The notes under the pieces were generated by a model. That model saw nothing but the letters and a program-made list of their open reading frames with translations. It was not told the DNA's origin and did no database searches. Below are positions 9,395 to 18,717 of a stretch of 64,000 bases of DNA, piece after piece. Position 1 is the stretch's first letter; each line of letters begins with the position of its first letter. Source of the DNA: an uncultured Pseudomonadota bacterium (GTDB lineage: Bacteria > Pseudomonadota > Gammaproteobacteria > Burkholderiales > SG8-39); contig CAILKO010000049.1 of assembly GCA_903834835.1 (NCBI GenBank), positions 62,001 through 126,000 on the forward strand, given 5' to 3'. Both the position numbers and the translations under genes were made by a program.

Positions 9395-9895
9395 ATGATC
9401 AATGTTTTGTTCCTTTGTACGCATAACTCGGCCCGCAGCATCCTGGCCGAGGCTTTGCTGAATGACCTGGGTGGGGGGCGCTTCAGAGGCTATTCCGCGG
9501 GCAGTAGTCCGAGGCCGAATCAACAACCCAATCCCTTAGCGATCAGGGCGCTCGCAGGCGCAGGGATCAGCACGGATGGACTTCGCAGCAAGTCCTGGGA
9601 AGAGTTTTCGGCACCGGATGCACCCGTCATGACCCTGGTCATTACGGTGTGCGACAACGCGGCCGGAGAAGTGTGCCCGGTATGGCCGGGTCACCCCGCG
9701 ACCGCCCACTGGGGCTATGCGGACCCTTCGGAGACGGAGGGGGCGGAGGAGGCAAGGCTGGACGCGTTCCGGCATACGATGCGCGCGATGCGCAGTCGCA
9801 TCGAACGATTGGTCAGCCTGCCCGTCGACGGGCTCGGTGCGTCGGAGATTGAGAAGAGTGCGCGTGCGCTCGAAAGGGAGGAGTTCCGTGAGTGA
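9395..9895 (+). CDS. arsC: arsenate reductase, thioredoxin-coupled LMW-phosphatase type
   Basis: The 166-residue protein reduces arsenate to arsenite in the cytoplasm. The phosphatase P-loop is FLCTHNSARS, with the nucleophile Cys8 followed five residues later by Ser and Arg. Two further cysteines (Cys86 and Cys94 in VCDNAAGEVC) match the redox relay of the thioredoxin-linked family. The ATG at 9395 is chosen because the conserved strand NVLFLC follows at once; upstream in-frame starts add unrelated residues. It lies 36 bases before the arsenite exporter gene, and export of the product follows logically. No ArsR-type repressor gene is visible nearby. Confidence 0.93.
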   Translation: MINVLFLCTHNSARSILAEALLNDLGGGRFRGYSAGSSPRPNQQPNPLAIRALAGAGISTDGLRSKSWEEFSAPDAPVMTLVITVCDNAAGEVCPVWPGHPATAHWGYADPSETEGAEEARLDAFRHTMRAMRSRIERLVSLPVDGLGASEIEKSARALEREEFRE

Positions 9896-9931
9896 ATTTA
9901 TCCGGACTTTGCAGATGCGGACACGGACACG

Positions 9932-10969
9932 ATGAGCTTCTTCGAACGGTATCTGACCGCATGGGTGTTCCTCTGCATTCTTGCGGGCGTTGCGCTGGGT
10001 CAGCTGGTCCCTGGAACATTTCGGGCGATCGGCGCGATGGAGCTTGCACGGGTCAATCTTCCGGTAGGACTCCTCATCTGGGTGATGATCATTCCGATGC
10101 TGGTCAAGGTGGACTTCGCAGCGCTTGGAGAGGTCCGGAAGCATGTGAAGGGAATCGCTGTCACTCTGTTCGTAAACTGGCTGGTGAAGCCGTTTTCGAT
10201 GGCACTGCTCGGCTGGATCTTTGTGCGTCATCTGTTCGCACCGATGCTCCCGGCGGCACAAATCGAAAGCTATATCGCGGGTCTCGTTCTGCTAGCTGCA
10301 GCGCCCTGCACGGCCATGGTATTCGTCTGGAGCCGGCTGACGGAGGGGGACCCACTGTTCACCCTTTCGCAGGTCGCGCTGAATGACACGATCATGGTGT
10401 TTGCTTTCGCGCCGCTGGTTGCATTCCTGCTGGGCATTTCATCCATTGCGGTGCCCTGGGAGACCCTTGCCGCATCGGTCCTGCTCTACATCGTCTTTCC
10501 TGTTCTGCTCGCCCAGCTCTGGCGGCGTTGGCTGCTAAAGGGCGGGTCCGCCGCCTTCGAGGCTGCCATGGTTCGGGCCGGTCCTTGGTCGATCGGTGCG
10601 CTGCTCGCAACGCTCGTCCTGCTGTTTGCCTTTCAGGGCGAGGCGATCATCCGGCAGCCTCTGGTCATCGCGTTGCTAGCGGTGCCCATCCTTATTCAGG
10701 TTCTTTTCAATGCCGCGCTGGCCTACTGGCTGAACAGGAAACTGGGCGAAAAGCACAACGTGGCGTGCCCATCGGCGCTGATCGGTGCCTCGAATTTTTT
10801 CGAGCTTGCGGTCGCAGCTGCCATAAGTCTGTTCGGATTGCAATCTGGTGCGGCGCTTGCAACTGTCGTCGGCGTGCTCATCGAGGTGCCGGTGATGCTG
10901 CTCGTTGTGCGTGCGGTAAATCGGTCCAAGAACTGGTACGAGCGCGGTACAGCCCCGCAGGCGGTTTGA
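9932..10969 (+). CDS. acr3: arsenite efflux transporter, ACR3 family
   Basis: The 345-residue inner-membrane protein has about ten hydrophobic segments. It expels the arsenite made by ArsC. The start MSFFERYLTAWVFLCILAG and the motif AAPCTAMVFVWS, with the conserved Cys in the fourth membrane region needed for arsenite transport, identify the ACR3 (BASS-related) family rather than the unrelated ArsB. The C-terminal ASNFFELAVA motif is also typical. It sits directly after arsC in the same direction. Confidence 0.94.
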   Translation: MSFFERYLTAWVFLCILAGVALGQLVPGTFRAIGAMELARVNLPVGLLIWVMIIPMLVKVDFAALGEVRKHVKGIAVTLFVNWLVKPFSMALLGWIFVRHLFAPMLPAAQIESYIAGLVLLAAAPCTAMVFVWSRLTEGDPLFTLSQVALNDTIMVFAFAPLVAFLLGISSIAVPWETLAASVLLYIVFPVLLAQLWRRWLLKGGSAAFEAAMVRAGPWSIGALLATLVLLFAFQGEAIIRQPLVIALLAVPILIQVLFNAALAYWLNRKLGEKHNVACPSALIGASNFFELAVAAAISLFGLQSGAALATVVGVLIEVPVMLLVVRAVNRSKNWYERGTAPQAV

Positions 10970-11011
10970 CCGCACGGAATTGCGGAAACTTTGAACCAGG
11001 TTTGTGATGCC

Positions 11012-11728
11012 ATGACTACCGATTTTGAGGAACTCGACTACCGGCAGACCCCCTGGGGGGAGATCAGCCTTCGGCGCAGAGTAGACCCCGCACGCGGTGA
11101 CACTCTCTATGAGGTCAAACTCGGCGACGAGTTCCTCATGTCGAGCATGTTCACAGAAGGTGAAATTGCGCTGGCGCGGCTCGGTCTTGCACCGCTCGGT
11201 CCGGGTCCGCTGGATGTGGTGGTGGGCGGGCTGGGACTGGGCTACACGGCGCAGGCGGTCCTCGACTTACCGCAGGTGCGCTCGATGCTGGTAGTAGATG
11301 CGCTGGCCCCTGTAATTGACTGGCATTGCAGAGGACTCGTCCCGCTCGGAAGTGCCTTGTCCTCCGATCCTCGCTGCGAATTCATCAACGGCGACTTTTT
11401 TGCGCTGGTGGATTCGCCGGACATCGACTCAAGAAATCCGGGCCGGCGCTATCACGCAATTCTCGTAGATATCGACCATTCACCGCGGCATGTGCTGAAC
11501 GAAAGTCACCGCGCACTCTACAGCGAAGAGGGGCTGACCCGTCTTGTGGACCACCTGCATCCGGGGGGCGTGTTCGCGCTATGGTCGAACGATCCGCCGG
11601 ACGATGCATTTATTGCCACGCTAGGCAGCGTATTCGCGAGCAGTGAAGCGCAGGTAGTCACGTTTCACAATCCGCTACAGGATCGTGATGCATCCAACAC
11701 TATCTATGTGGCGACTCGTGGATCCTAG
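11012..11728 (+). CDS. spermidine synthase-like (SAM-methyltransferase fold) protein
   Basis: The 238-residue protein has the Rossmann-type motif VVGGLGLGYTAQAVL near residue 70, followed by an acidic strand end (MLVVDAL) and a later YHAILVDIDHSP strand, as in polyamine aminopropyltransferases and related enzymes. The N-terminus (DYRQTPWGEISLRRR) resembles the small beta domain of that family. ATG is preferred; an upstream TTG would add seven residues. It follows acr3 by 42 bases in the same direction, so it may be co-transcribed with the arsenic genes. True aminopropyltransferase activity is uncertain and a methyltransferase role is equally possible. Confidence 0.65.
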   Translation: MTTDFEELDYRQTPWGEISLRRRVDPARGDTLYEVKLGDEFLMSSMFTEGEIALARLGLAPLGPGPLDVVVGGLGLGYTAQAVLDLPQVRSMLVVDALAPVIDWHCRGLVPLGSALSSDPRCEFINGDFFALVDSPDIDSRNPGRRYHAILVDIDHSPRHVLNESHRALYSEEGLTRLVDHLHPGGVFALWSNDPPDDAFIATLGSVFASSEAQVVTFHNPLQDRDASNTIYVATRGS

Positions 11729-11818
11729 GTCCGGTGCGTGAGTGCGCTCTGGACGGACTCCCGGTCCGATGTGCAGTGCGCCTACGGCGCGCGGGAATCC
11801 GCGCCGGCGAAGAATTTG

Positions 11819-12210
11819 TGGTGGAGGCGGCGGGAATCGAACCCGCGTCCGTAAGTCCTCCACAGTCAGGACTACATGCTTAGCCTGGCCATTTGAGCTT
11901 CGCCTCGCATCCGCCGGCCGGCGGGCTGACGCTTGGCTAGCCGCTTCGACGGATCCGGGTGGCTAAGCGGCCAAATCACCCAGAGAGGCTGATGTAAATG
12001 GCGCTGCACCTGTCCACCGGTCGGCTTGCGCCGGCCGACTTTCAGGCCTAACCCATCAGCAGGCTAGTGCAGCGTCTCACCGGTGTTAGGCGGCGAGAGC
12101 GTAACGCTCGTCGTTTGCGTTTGTAGTGATTCCAGATGGATTTACGAGGTGACTGGTCCTCGGCATGCCCTGTGCTGCTTCGTTACCCACGTCGAAACCA
12201 GGTCGCCCCC
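11819..12210 (-). ncRNA. ssrA: tmRNA (transfer-messenger RNA)
   Basis: The 392-nt RNA rescues stalled ribosomes. The 5' end GGGGGCGACC and the 3' end CGCCUCCACCA form a 7-bp acceptor stem with the G-U pair at position 3 that alanyl-tRNA synthetase recognises, and CCA is encoded. The T-arm GGUUCGAUUCC is near the 3' end, and the 5' part has the typical UGGUUUCGACGUGGG. An internal frame starting at a GCA resume codon encodes the tag ANDERYALAA and stops with UAA. Pseudoknot-forming repeats lie between tag and 3' end. It is downstream of gph on the same strand. A GATAAT hexamer near 12227-12232 may be its -10 box. Confidence 0.97.
12086..12118 (-). other. tmRNA proteolysis-tag reading frame
   Basis: Reading from the GCA resume codon at 12118 down to the TAA at 12086 gives ANDERYALAA. 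The C-terminal LAA is the usual ClpXP recognition end. The AANDER-type tag is typical of betaproteobacteria. Confidence 0.93.
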
Positions 12211-12265
12211 GATTCCTGCGATCTTCATTATCACACCATATCGGGGCGATTCCGGGAATTTCCAG

Positions 12266-12913
12266 TCACAGATGCGGGACGAGATCCAGCGGTCGCTGGA
12301 TGACGAGGTCGGCATTCCAGTCCCCGGGACCTCCATTTTCGGTGCCGAGGTAGCCGTAGGCGACTGCCACCGAGCGCATTCCCGAAGCGCGCGCCGCCTG
12401 CACGTCGCGCAGATCGTCGCCCACGTACCAGCAGCTTTCCGGAGGAACATCGATGCGGCGCGCGGCCTCGAACATGGGTGCAGGATGAGGCTTGGCGTGC
12501 CCGGTGGTATCGCCGCCGACGACGCAGCCGGCACGGCCGGAGAGGCCGAGCGCATCAACGATGGGAAGCGTGTAGCGCTCGGGCTTGTTGGTCACGATGC
12601 CCCAGAGCAGGCGCTTCGCCTCGATGCATGTGAGGAGATCGTCGATGCCCGGGAAAAGTACGGTTTCCAGACACGAGCGGGCGCCGTATCTGGCGAGAAA
12701 TTCGGCGCGCATCGTTTCGTAGTCGGGTGAGTCCGGGTCGATGCCGAATCCGATTTTCAGCAGGCCGCGCGCGCCCGCAGAAGTGTGCGGGCGAAGGGCC
12801 TCCATCGGAACCGGCTCGAGCGCGCGCGCAGCACGCATGTGATTCAGAGCACCGCCCAGATCGGGTGCTGTGTCGGCAAGGGTTCCGTCGAAATCGAACA
12901 GGACCGCGCGCAT
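12266..12913 (-). CDS. gph: phosphoglycolate phosphatase (HAD superfamily)
   Basis: The 215-residue protein dephosphorylates 2-phosphoglycolate, a by-product of DNA repair and oxygenase side reactions. HAD motif I is FDFDGTLADT at the N-terminus with the nucleophile Asp and the acid/base Asp. Motif II is IVTNK with the conserved Lys in NKPERY, and motif III is GDDLRDVQAARASG. The start is ATG at 12913 because motif I begins five residues later. It lies 14 bases after ubiG, the common betaproteobacterial ubiG-gph arrangement. Confidence 0.92.
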   Translation of the reverse strand: MRAVLFDFDGTLADTAPDLGGALNHMRAARALEPVPMEALRPHTSAGARGLLKIGFGIDPDSPDYETMRAEFLARYGARSCLETVLFPGIDDLLTCIEAKRLLWGIVTNKPERYTLPIVDALGLSGRAGCVVGGDTTGHAKPHPAPMFEAARRIDVPPESCWYVGDDLRDVQAARASGMRSVAVAYGYLGTENGGPGDWNADLVIQRPLDLVPHL

Positions 12914-12927
12914 GATGTGGGGCAAGA

Positions 12928-13629
12928 TCAGATTTCCTTGATGCCGCTGAGCAGGTAGTTGACCGAACAGTCGCGCGAGAGCGCGTAGCGCCGGTTGAGC
13001 GGGTTGTAGGTCATCCCGGACATCGCGCTCGGTTCTACGCCGGCAGCACGACACCATCCCGCAAGTTCGGACGGGCGGATGAAACGCGCATAGTCGTGCG
13101 TACCCTTGGGCAGCAGCTTGAGCACGTACTCCGCGCCAAGTATTGCGAAGAGATAGGCTTTTGGCGTGCGGTTGATCGTCGAGAAGAACACTCGCCCGCC
13201 CGGCTTCAGGAGTCGCGCACAGGCGGCGACGGTGCTCGCCGGATCCGGCACGTGCTCCAGCATTTCCATGCAGGTCAGGATGTCGAAGGATTCCGGCTCA
13301 CGGACCGCAAGCTCTTCCGCTGACACCAGTTCGTACTCGACCGCAGCGAGGGATTCAAAACGGTGCAACTCGGCCACTCGAAGCGCCTTCGCCGACAGGT
13401 CGATCCCCTTTACGATGGCGCCGCGACTGGCCATCGCTTCAGCCAGTATGCCGCCACCGCAACCCACATCCAGCACGTGGCGGCCGTTCAGGCTGCCGAA
13501 TTGCTCCATCCACGCAAGGCGCAGAGGATTGATCTCGTGCAGCGGCTTGAATTCGCCGTCAGGATCCCACCACCTGTGGGCCAGCAGGCTGAATTTCTCG
13601 AGTTCAGATGGGTCTGCGTTGACGTTCAC
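12928..13629 (-). CDS. ubiG: ubiquinone biosynthesis O-methyltransferase
   Basis: The 233-residue SAM-dependent enzyme performs both O-methylations in ubiquinone synthesis. It begins with the family signature [28 protein letters not shown], and the SAM-binding glycine motif [14 protein letters not shown] is near residue 53. Post-motifs include [13 protein letters not shown] and [17 protein letters not shown]. Length matches E. coli UbiG closely. It is upstream of gph and probably in one transcript with it. Confidence 0.96.
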   Translation of the reverse strand: MNVNADPSELEKFSLLAHRWWDPDGEFKPLHEINPLRLAWMEQFGSLNGRHVLDVGCGGGILAEAMASRGAIVKGIDLSAKALRVAELHRFESLAAVEYELVSAEELAVREPESFDILTCMEMLEHVPDPASTVAACARLLKPGGRVFFSTINRTPKAYLFAILGAEYVLKLLPKGTHDYARFIRPSELAGWCRAAGVEPSAMSGMTYNPLNRRYALSRDCSVNYLLSGIKEI

Positions 13630-13662
13630 GTTTTGCGCTTCCAGAGTGCGGCAATCATAGCC

Positions 13663-13694
13663 AAAAAAAAAGCCCTGCCTAAGCAGGGCTTTTT
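13663..13694 (-). terminator. rho-independent terminator after the OmpA-like gene
   Basis: An 8-bp stem (AGCCCTGC at 13671-13678 with GCAGGGCT at 13683-13690) has a 4-base loop. Read on the minus strand it is followed by nine T residues. It separates the OmpA-like gene from ubiG, so ubiG-gph probably has its own promoter or depends on read-through. Confidence 0.93.
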
Positions 13695-13709
13695 CGATCC
13701 GGCGCGCGG

Positions 13710-14387
13710 TTACTTGCGCGTTCCGATCACTTCGATGTCGACGCGACGGTTCTTCTGACGTCCGTCCTTGGTCTTGTTCGAGGCGACAGGCTGCTTCTCG
13801 CCCTTGCCTTCGACGTAGATACGATTCGGAGCAATGCCCTTCGAGACCAGGTAGGCCTTCACCGCATTGGCGCGACGCTCGGACAAACGCTGGTTGTAGG
13901 CATCGCTGCCGATCGAATCGGTATGACCGATGGCGATGATGACCTCGAGGTCAACGCCCTTGATCTTGCCGAGCAGATCGTCAAGCTTTGCCGTACCTGC
14001 GGGCTTCACTACTGCCTTGTCGAAGTCGAACAGTACGTCAGCCGCCAGCGTTACCTTCTGAGCCACGGGCTTGGGTGCGGCGACCGGGGCAGGAGCAGGT
14101 GGTTTGGCAGCCGGAGCCGGCGCTGCGGCAGGAGCCGGTGCGGGCTTCGGCGCGGGGGCCGGTGCGGGAGCTGGTTTCTGAATCAGATCGGGATCACACT
14201 CGACAACGGCGAGGGCGGGCGTCCAGAAACCGGAACGCCAGCATTGCCCGACCGAATTTTTCCAGTAGGCGTTCGCTGTGGGCGACTTCCAGTTTGCATC
14301 GCCAGGTTGCTGCGCAATCGCCTGGCTGCTGCCAAATCCGAGCGCCACGGCCAGGGCCAGGAGGACTGAAATCTTGTTCTTGATCAT
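13710..14387 (-). CDS. OmpA-family peptidoglycan-associated outer-membrane protein
   Basis: The 225-residue protein has a signal peptide of about 25 residues ending in SQAIAQ. A short N-terminal domain with two Cys (QCWRSG and VECDPD) could form a disulfide. A Pro/Ala repeat linker follows at residues about 75-112, and the rest is an OmpA C-terminal domain with the peptidoglycan-binding pattern [21 protein letters not shown] and the closing [17 protein letters not shown] precedes the chosen ATG. No beta-barrel is present, so it differs from classical OmpA. It probably tethers the outer membrane to the wall. Confidence 0.9.
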   Translation of the reverse strand: MIKNKISVLLALAVALGFGSSQAIAQQPGDANWKSPTANAYWKNSVGQCWRSGFWTPALAVVECDPDLIQKPAPAPAPAPKPAPAPAAAPAPAAKPPAPAPVAAPKPVAQKVTLAADVLFDFDKAVVKPAGTAKLDDLLGKIKGVDLEVIIAIGHTDSIGSDAYNQRLSERRANAVKAYLVSKGIAPNRIYVEGKGEKQPVASNKTKDGRQKNRRVDIEVIGTRK

Positions 14388-14454
14388 GCGTATCCCTCTC
14401 GTTCGCAAAATTAGCTGTCAATAGCCTGTCGGGACAGACTTGTGCTCTTATCCA

Positions 14455-15762
14455 TTACTGTAGCCGATTCTGCCATAAAGATACCTTCTCGTCCAAGTTG
14501 GAGAAGACCGGGCGGGCGAGGGTGCGGCGATTTAGCAACATCTCCCCGCGAACCCAGACGTAGTTCACGTGCTCCCGGCTCGCGGCATAGACGAGATGCG
14601 ACAGCGGGTCGTACACGGGTTTCAATTCCGGGCTGTCCATCCGTACGGCAACGAGATCTGCCTCTTTCCCGGGGACGATGGATCCGGTCCGGTGTCCGAT
14701 GCCCAGGGCTTGGGCTCCGCCCAGCGTCGCGGCGCGCAACGCCTCCGCCGCTGGCAGGACGCTCGCGTCCCGGGCCACGGCCTTGGCGAGCAGGGCCGCC
14801 TGTCGCATCTCCTGAAACATGTCCAGTCGGTTATTGCTTGCAGCGCCATCTGTACCGAGCGACAGGTTCACGCCGGCCGCTGACATCGCTGCGACAGGGG
14901 CAAATCCGCTCGCGAGCTTGAGGTTCGAAGACGGGCAATGCGCGACCGAGCATCCGTGACGGCCGAGAAGATCGATCTCGGTATGGTTGAAATGCACGGA
15001 ATGTACCGATATGAGCTGCGGGCCGAGCAGTCCCAGACTGCGTAGCCGCTCAAGCGGCCGCACCCCATGTTCGCTGACGGAGCGCGCGAGTTCCTCCTCG
15101 GTTTCGTGCAGGTGTACGTGCACGGGAATATCGAGTTCCGCCGCCAGGCGACCAACTTTCCGGAAAGTCGTGTCCGAAACCGTGTACGGAGCGTGCGGTG
15201 CAAGACAGAACGTCAATAGCGGGTTGTCGCGGTGCAGATCTCGCAGGGCGAGGCCTTTTTCGAGGTATTCGTCCGGTCCGGAAGCGTAGGCGGATGGAAA
15301 CTCGATCACGATGATGCCGAGCGCGGCGCGTATGCCGGATTCGATCGCAGCGGCAGCAGCAGATTCGGGAAAGAAATACATGTCGTTGAAACACGTCGTG
15401 CCTGCGCGCAGCATCTCGGCGCAGGCAAGCAGTGTGCCGTCGTGGACGAATTCGGGAGACACGTGGCGCGCTTCCGCAGGCCAGATGTGCTCTTTGAGCC
15501 AGGGCATGAGCGGAAGGTCGTCCGCCAGGCCGCGCATGAGCGACATTGCTGCGTGGGTGTGGGCGTTCACGAGGCCCGGGATCAGAGCGTGATCGGGCAG
15601 ATCCAGGCGGTCGATGCCGGGATGTTCGACCTCCAGTTCTGCGAGCGGTACGATGCTGTCGATCAAGCCGTTCGCGATGACCACCGCATGAGCTTCAAGT
15701 ATCTGGTTCGCGGGCTCAACCGGAATGGTCCAGCGGGGAACGATCGCGTAGGTGTCTGGCAT
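14455..15762 (-). CDS. mtaD: 5-methylthioadenosine/S-adenosylhomocysteine deaminase-type amidohydrolase
   Basis: The 435-residue member of the TRZ/ATZ deaminase group probably deaminates methylthioadenosine, S-adenosylhomocysteine or a related compound. The metal site is PGLVNAHTHAAMSLMRG near residue 66. Further ligands are the His in VHVHLHETEEE and the Asp in LGTDGAASNN, and the HCPSSNLKLASG segment is typical. It is 67 bases upstream of the OmpA-like gene on the same strand and divergent from gyrA. Substrate preference within the family cannot be fixed by eye. Confidence 0.85.
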   Translation of the reverse strand: MPDTYAIVPRWTIPVEPANQILEAHAVVIANGLIDSIVPLAELEVEHPGIDRLDLPDHALIPGLVNAHTHAAMSLMRGLADDLPLMPWLKEHIWPAEARHVSPEFVHDGTLLACAEMLRAGTTCFNDMYFFPESAAAAAIESGIRAALGIIVIEFPSAYASGPDEYLEKGLALRDLHRDNPLLTFCLAPHAPYTVSDTTFRKVGRLAAELDIPVHVHLHETEEELARSVSEHGVRPLERLRSLGLLGPQLISVHSVHFNHTEIDLLGRHGCSVAHCPSSNLKLASGFAPVAAMSAAGVNLSLGTDGAASNNRLDMFQEMRQAALLAKAVARDASVLPAAEALRAATLGGAQALGIGHRTGSIVPGKEADLVAVRMDSPELKPVYDPLSHLVYAASREHVNYVWVRGEMLLNRRTLARPVFSNLDEKVSLWQNRLQ

Positions 15763-16019
15763 CAGAAACGGGCGGGGCCGCGTGGCTTGACCGCGCTTCC
15801 CTGAGAGTTGGTGGATGTTGCGCGCCGATTGTAGCGTTCACGCACCGGCCGCGCGCACAAGCTAGGGAGGAGGGGCGCCCATCTGTTAAAATGTCGGGCT
15901 CGACACAGACCCCTCCTCTACAACGCTACGGACGATGCCGTGCCGGGGTGCAGGCGTCGTCACCACCCAGACATCCTCTTTCCACCTGATCACCGAGCAG
16001 CGCATCCACGGACCCGGGC
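15763..16019. promoter_or_regulatory. divergent promoter region between mtaD and gyrA
   Basis: These 257 bases hold no convincing gene. Around 15891-15902 the otherwise GC-rich DNA has CTGTTAAAAT, whose TTAAAAT could be a -10 element for gyrA, but no good -35 partner is visible. The gyrA leader would then be about 110 nt. Confidence 0.35.
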
Positions 16020-18716
16020 ATGGAATCATTCGCTAAAGAAACACTTCCGATCAGCCTAGAGGAGGAGATGCGGCGCTCCTACCTGGATTACGCCATGAGC
16101 GTGATCGTGGGGCGCGCGCTGCCGGATGTTCGGGATGGCCTTAAGCCGGTGCACCGGCGCGTGCTGTTCGCCATGCAGGAGGCAAACAACGTCTGGAACC
16201 GGCCCTACGTGAAGTGCGCGAGGGTTGTCGGCGAGGTGCTCGGCAAGTATCACCCTCACGGTGACAGCGCGACCTACGAAGCGCTTGTGCGGATGGCGCA
16301 GGATTTCTCCATGCGTTACACGCTGATCGACGGGCAGGGCAACTTCGGATCCATCGATGGTGATTCCGCCGCGGCCTATCGGTACACAGAGTGCCGACTG
16401 CAGAAGCTCACCGCCGAGATGATCGCCGACATCGATCGCGAGACGGTCGATTTCGTCCCGAATTACGACGGCAAGGAGCAGGAGCCTACGGTTCTGCCGA
16501 CACGCGTGCCGAACCTGCTCATCAACGGATCGTCGGGAATCGCGGTCGGAATGGCGACAAACATTCCTCCCCACAACCTGATCGAAGTTGTGGATGCATG
16601 CCTGCATGCGCTCAACGAGCCGGGGTGCGACATTGAAGACCTCATCAAACTGGTGCCGGCGCCGGATTTTCCGACGGCTGGCATCATCTATGGCGTCGCC
16701 GGCGTGCACCAGGGCTACCGTACTGGCCGCGGACGCATCCTTATCAGGGCACGCACGCACTTCGAGGATATCGGCAAGGGAGACCGTCAGGCGATCATCG
16801 TCGACGAGCTGCCCTACCAGGTCAACAAGAAGTCGCTCCTGGAGCGGATTGCGGAACTGGTCACGGAAAAGCGCCTCGAAGGCATTTCGGATATCCGGGA
16901 CGAGTCAGACAAGTCGGGCATGCGTGTCGTGATCGAGCTGAAGCGGGGAGAGATGCCCGAGGTCGTGCTCAACAATCTCTACAAGCACACTCAGCTTCAG
17001 GATTCCTTCGGCATGAACATGGTCGCGCTGATCGATGGTCAGCCGAAGCTGATGAACCTGAAGGGTCTGATCGAAGCATTTCTCGCGCATCGGCGCGAGG
17101 TGGTGACGCGGCGTACGATCTATGAACTGCGCAGGGCGCGCGAACGGGGTCACGTACTCGAGGGGCTCGCGGTCGCGCTGTCGAATGTCGATGAAATCAT
17201 CGAGCTGATCAAGGCGGCACCGAATCCCGCTGAGGCGAAACAGGGCCTCATGGCACGTGCCTGGCAGTCGGATCTGGTGCGGGAAATGCTTGCGCGGGGG
17301 GGCGTCGAGCAGTTTCGTCCCGAGGCGCTTGCCGAGGCCTACGGATTGAAGGAGGACGGTTACCGTCTTTCTGAAGATCAGGCGCAGGCGATACTGGAGC
17401 TGAGGCTGCAGCGGCTTACGGGACTTGAACGCGACAAGATCCGTGACGAGTATCGGACGGTGATGGATCAGATCGCCGACCTGATCGATATTCTTGCGCG
17501 CCCGGAGCGCGTCACCGCGATCATTGGCGACGAGCTCGCCGCGATCAAGGATACGTTCGGGGATGCGCGCAGGAGCGAGATCGTCGCAGTCGCGGAAGAC
17601 ATCTCCATCGAGGATCTCATCGTTCCGCAGAATATGGTGGTGACGTTCTCTCACGGCGGCTACGTGAAATCCCAGCCCCTTGCGGACTACGCCGCGCAGC
17701 GCCGCGGTGGCCGCGGCAAGGCGGCCACCTCGATGAAGGAAGACGATTTCATCGAGCGGCTGTTTGTCGCGCATACGCACGACTACCTGCTCTGCTTTTC
17801 GAACCGCGGGCGCCTGTACTGGCTTAAGGTCTATGAGGTTCCCCAGGGAAGCCGGGCGAGCCGCGGCAAGCCGGTAGTGAACATGTTTCCGCTCGAGGAA
17901 GGCGAGAAGATCACCGCCATCGTTTCGGTTACGGAGTTCGACGAAAATCATTTCGTGTTCATGGCAACGGCCCAGGGCACGGTGAAGAAGACGCCGCTGG
18001 CCGAGTTCTCTAGGCCGCGCCCTTCGGGAATCATCGCAGTGGGGCTGGATGAGGGCGATTTCCTTGTGGGTGTTGCGGTCACCGATGGCAACTATGACGT
18101 CATGCTGTTCTCCTCGGAAGGCAAGGCAGTGCGTTTTGCCGAGGACGAGGTTCGGCCGATGGGTCGCCAGGCCACGGGCGTCCGTGGCATGCGCCTGGGC
18201 GACGGACAGCGAGTGGTCTGCATGCTCGCGGCCGGCGGTAGTGCGAAGGCTGTGCTTACGGCCACCGAGAACGGCTACGGCAAGCGCACGCCGATCGACG
18301 AATACACGCGCCACGGGCGCGGTGGTCAGGGGCTTATCGCCATCCAGACCAGCGAGCGTAACGGCGCGCTGGTAGGCGCCGTACTGGTCGAGGAGACGGA
18401 TGAAGTGATGCTCATATCGTCCGGCGGCGTTCTGATACGCACGCATGTCTCGCAGATACGGGAACAGGGACGCACGACGCAGGGTGTGACGCTTATTGCG
18501 CTTGGGGAAGGCGACAGGCTTGCCGGCGTTGAGCGTCTGGCCGAGAGTGACGGGGACAATTCAAACGGCGGCGACAGCACCGAAGACCCGTTCGGCGGCC
18601 CGGACGCTGGCGCAGCGGCCGAAAACGATCCTTACGAAGCATCGGGCTCCAGGGGTGGGGCGCCGAATGACGAGCCGCCAGATTCCGTACCTCCAACTTC
18701 TACGGGGCTTCACTGA
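16020..18716 (+). CDS. gyrA: DNA gyrase subunit A
   Basis: The 898-residue subunit is the breaking-rejoining half of gyrase (A2B2), which introduces negative supercoils. The active-site Tyr is residue 122 in AYRYTECR. The quinolone region reads [11 protein letters not shown] with Ser83 and Glu87, that is, no classical resistance change at Ser83. The GyrA box QRRGGRGK is in the C-terminal DNA-wrapping domain near residue 565. The last 55 or so residues are an acidic, Gly/Pro/Ser-rich tail. The stop codon is one base before the serC start. Confidence 0.98.
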   Translation: MESFAKETLPISLEEEMRRSYLDYAMSVIVGRALPDVRDGLKPVHRRVLFAMQEANNVWNRPYVKCARVVGEVLGKYHPHGDSATYEALVRMAQDFSMRYTLIDGQGNFGSIDGDSAAAYRYTECRLQKLTAEMIADIDRETVDFVPNYDGKEQEPTVLPTRVPNLLINGSSGIAVGMATNIPPHNLIEVVDACLHALNEPGCDIEDLIKLVPAPDFPTAGIIYGVAGVHQGYRTGRGRILIRARTHFEDIGKGDRQAIIVDELPYQVNKKSLLERIAELVTEKRLEGISDIRDESDKSGMRVVIELKRGEMPEVVLNNLYKHTQLQDSFGMNMVALIDGQPKLMNLKGLIEAFLAHRREVVTRRTIYELRRARERGHVLEGLAVALSNVDEIIELIKAAPNPAEAKQGLMARAWQSDLVREMLARGGVEQFRPEALAEAYGLKEDGYRLSEDQAQAILELRLQRLTGLERDKIRDEYRTVMDQIADLIDILARPERVTAIIGDELAAIKDTFGDARRSEIVAVAEDISIEDLIVPQNMVVTFSHGGYVKSQPLADYAAQRRGGRGKAATSMKEDDFIERLFVAHTHDYLLCFSNRGRLYWLKVYEVPQGSRASRGKPVVNMFPLEEGEKITAIVSVTEFDENHFVFMATAQGTVKKTPLAEFSRPRPSGIIAVGLDEGDFLVGVAVTDGNYDVMLFSSEGKAVRFAEDEVRPMGRQATGVRGMRLGDGQRVVCMLAAGGSAKAVLTATENGYGKRTPIDEYTRHGRGGQGLIAIQTSERNGALVGAVLVEETDEVMLISSGGVLIRTHVSQIREQGRTTQGVTLIALGEGDRLAGVERLAESDGDNSNGGDSTEDPFGGPDAGAAAENDPYEASGSRGGAPNDEPPDSVPPTSTGLH

Positions 18717-18717
18717 C

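Noticed and set aside
9220-9441. 73-codon minus-strand frame upstream of arsC, considered as a missing ArsR
   Set aside because: No helix-turn-helix or metal-binding Cys motif, and it overlaps the arsC start.
12083-12730. plus-strand open frame over the tmRNA and gph
   Set aside because: It runs through a structural RNA gene and the antisense of gph.
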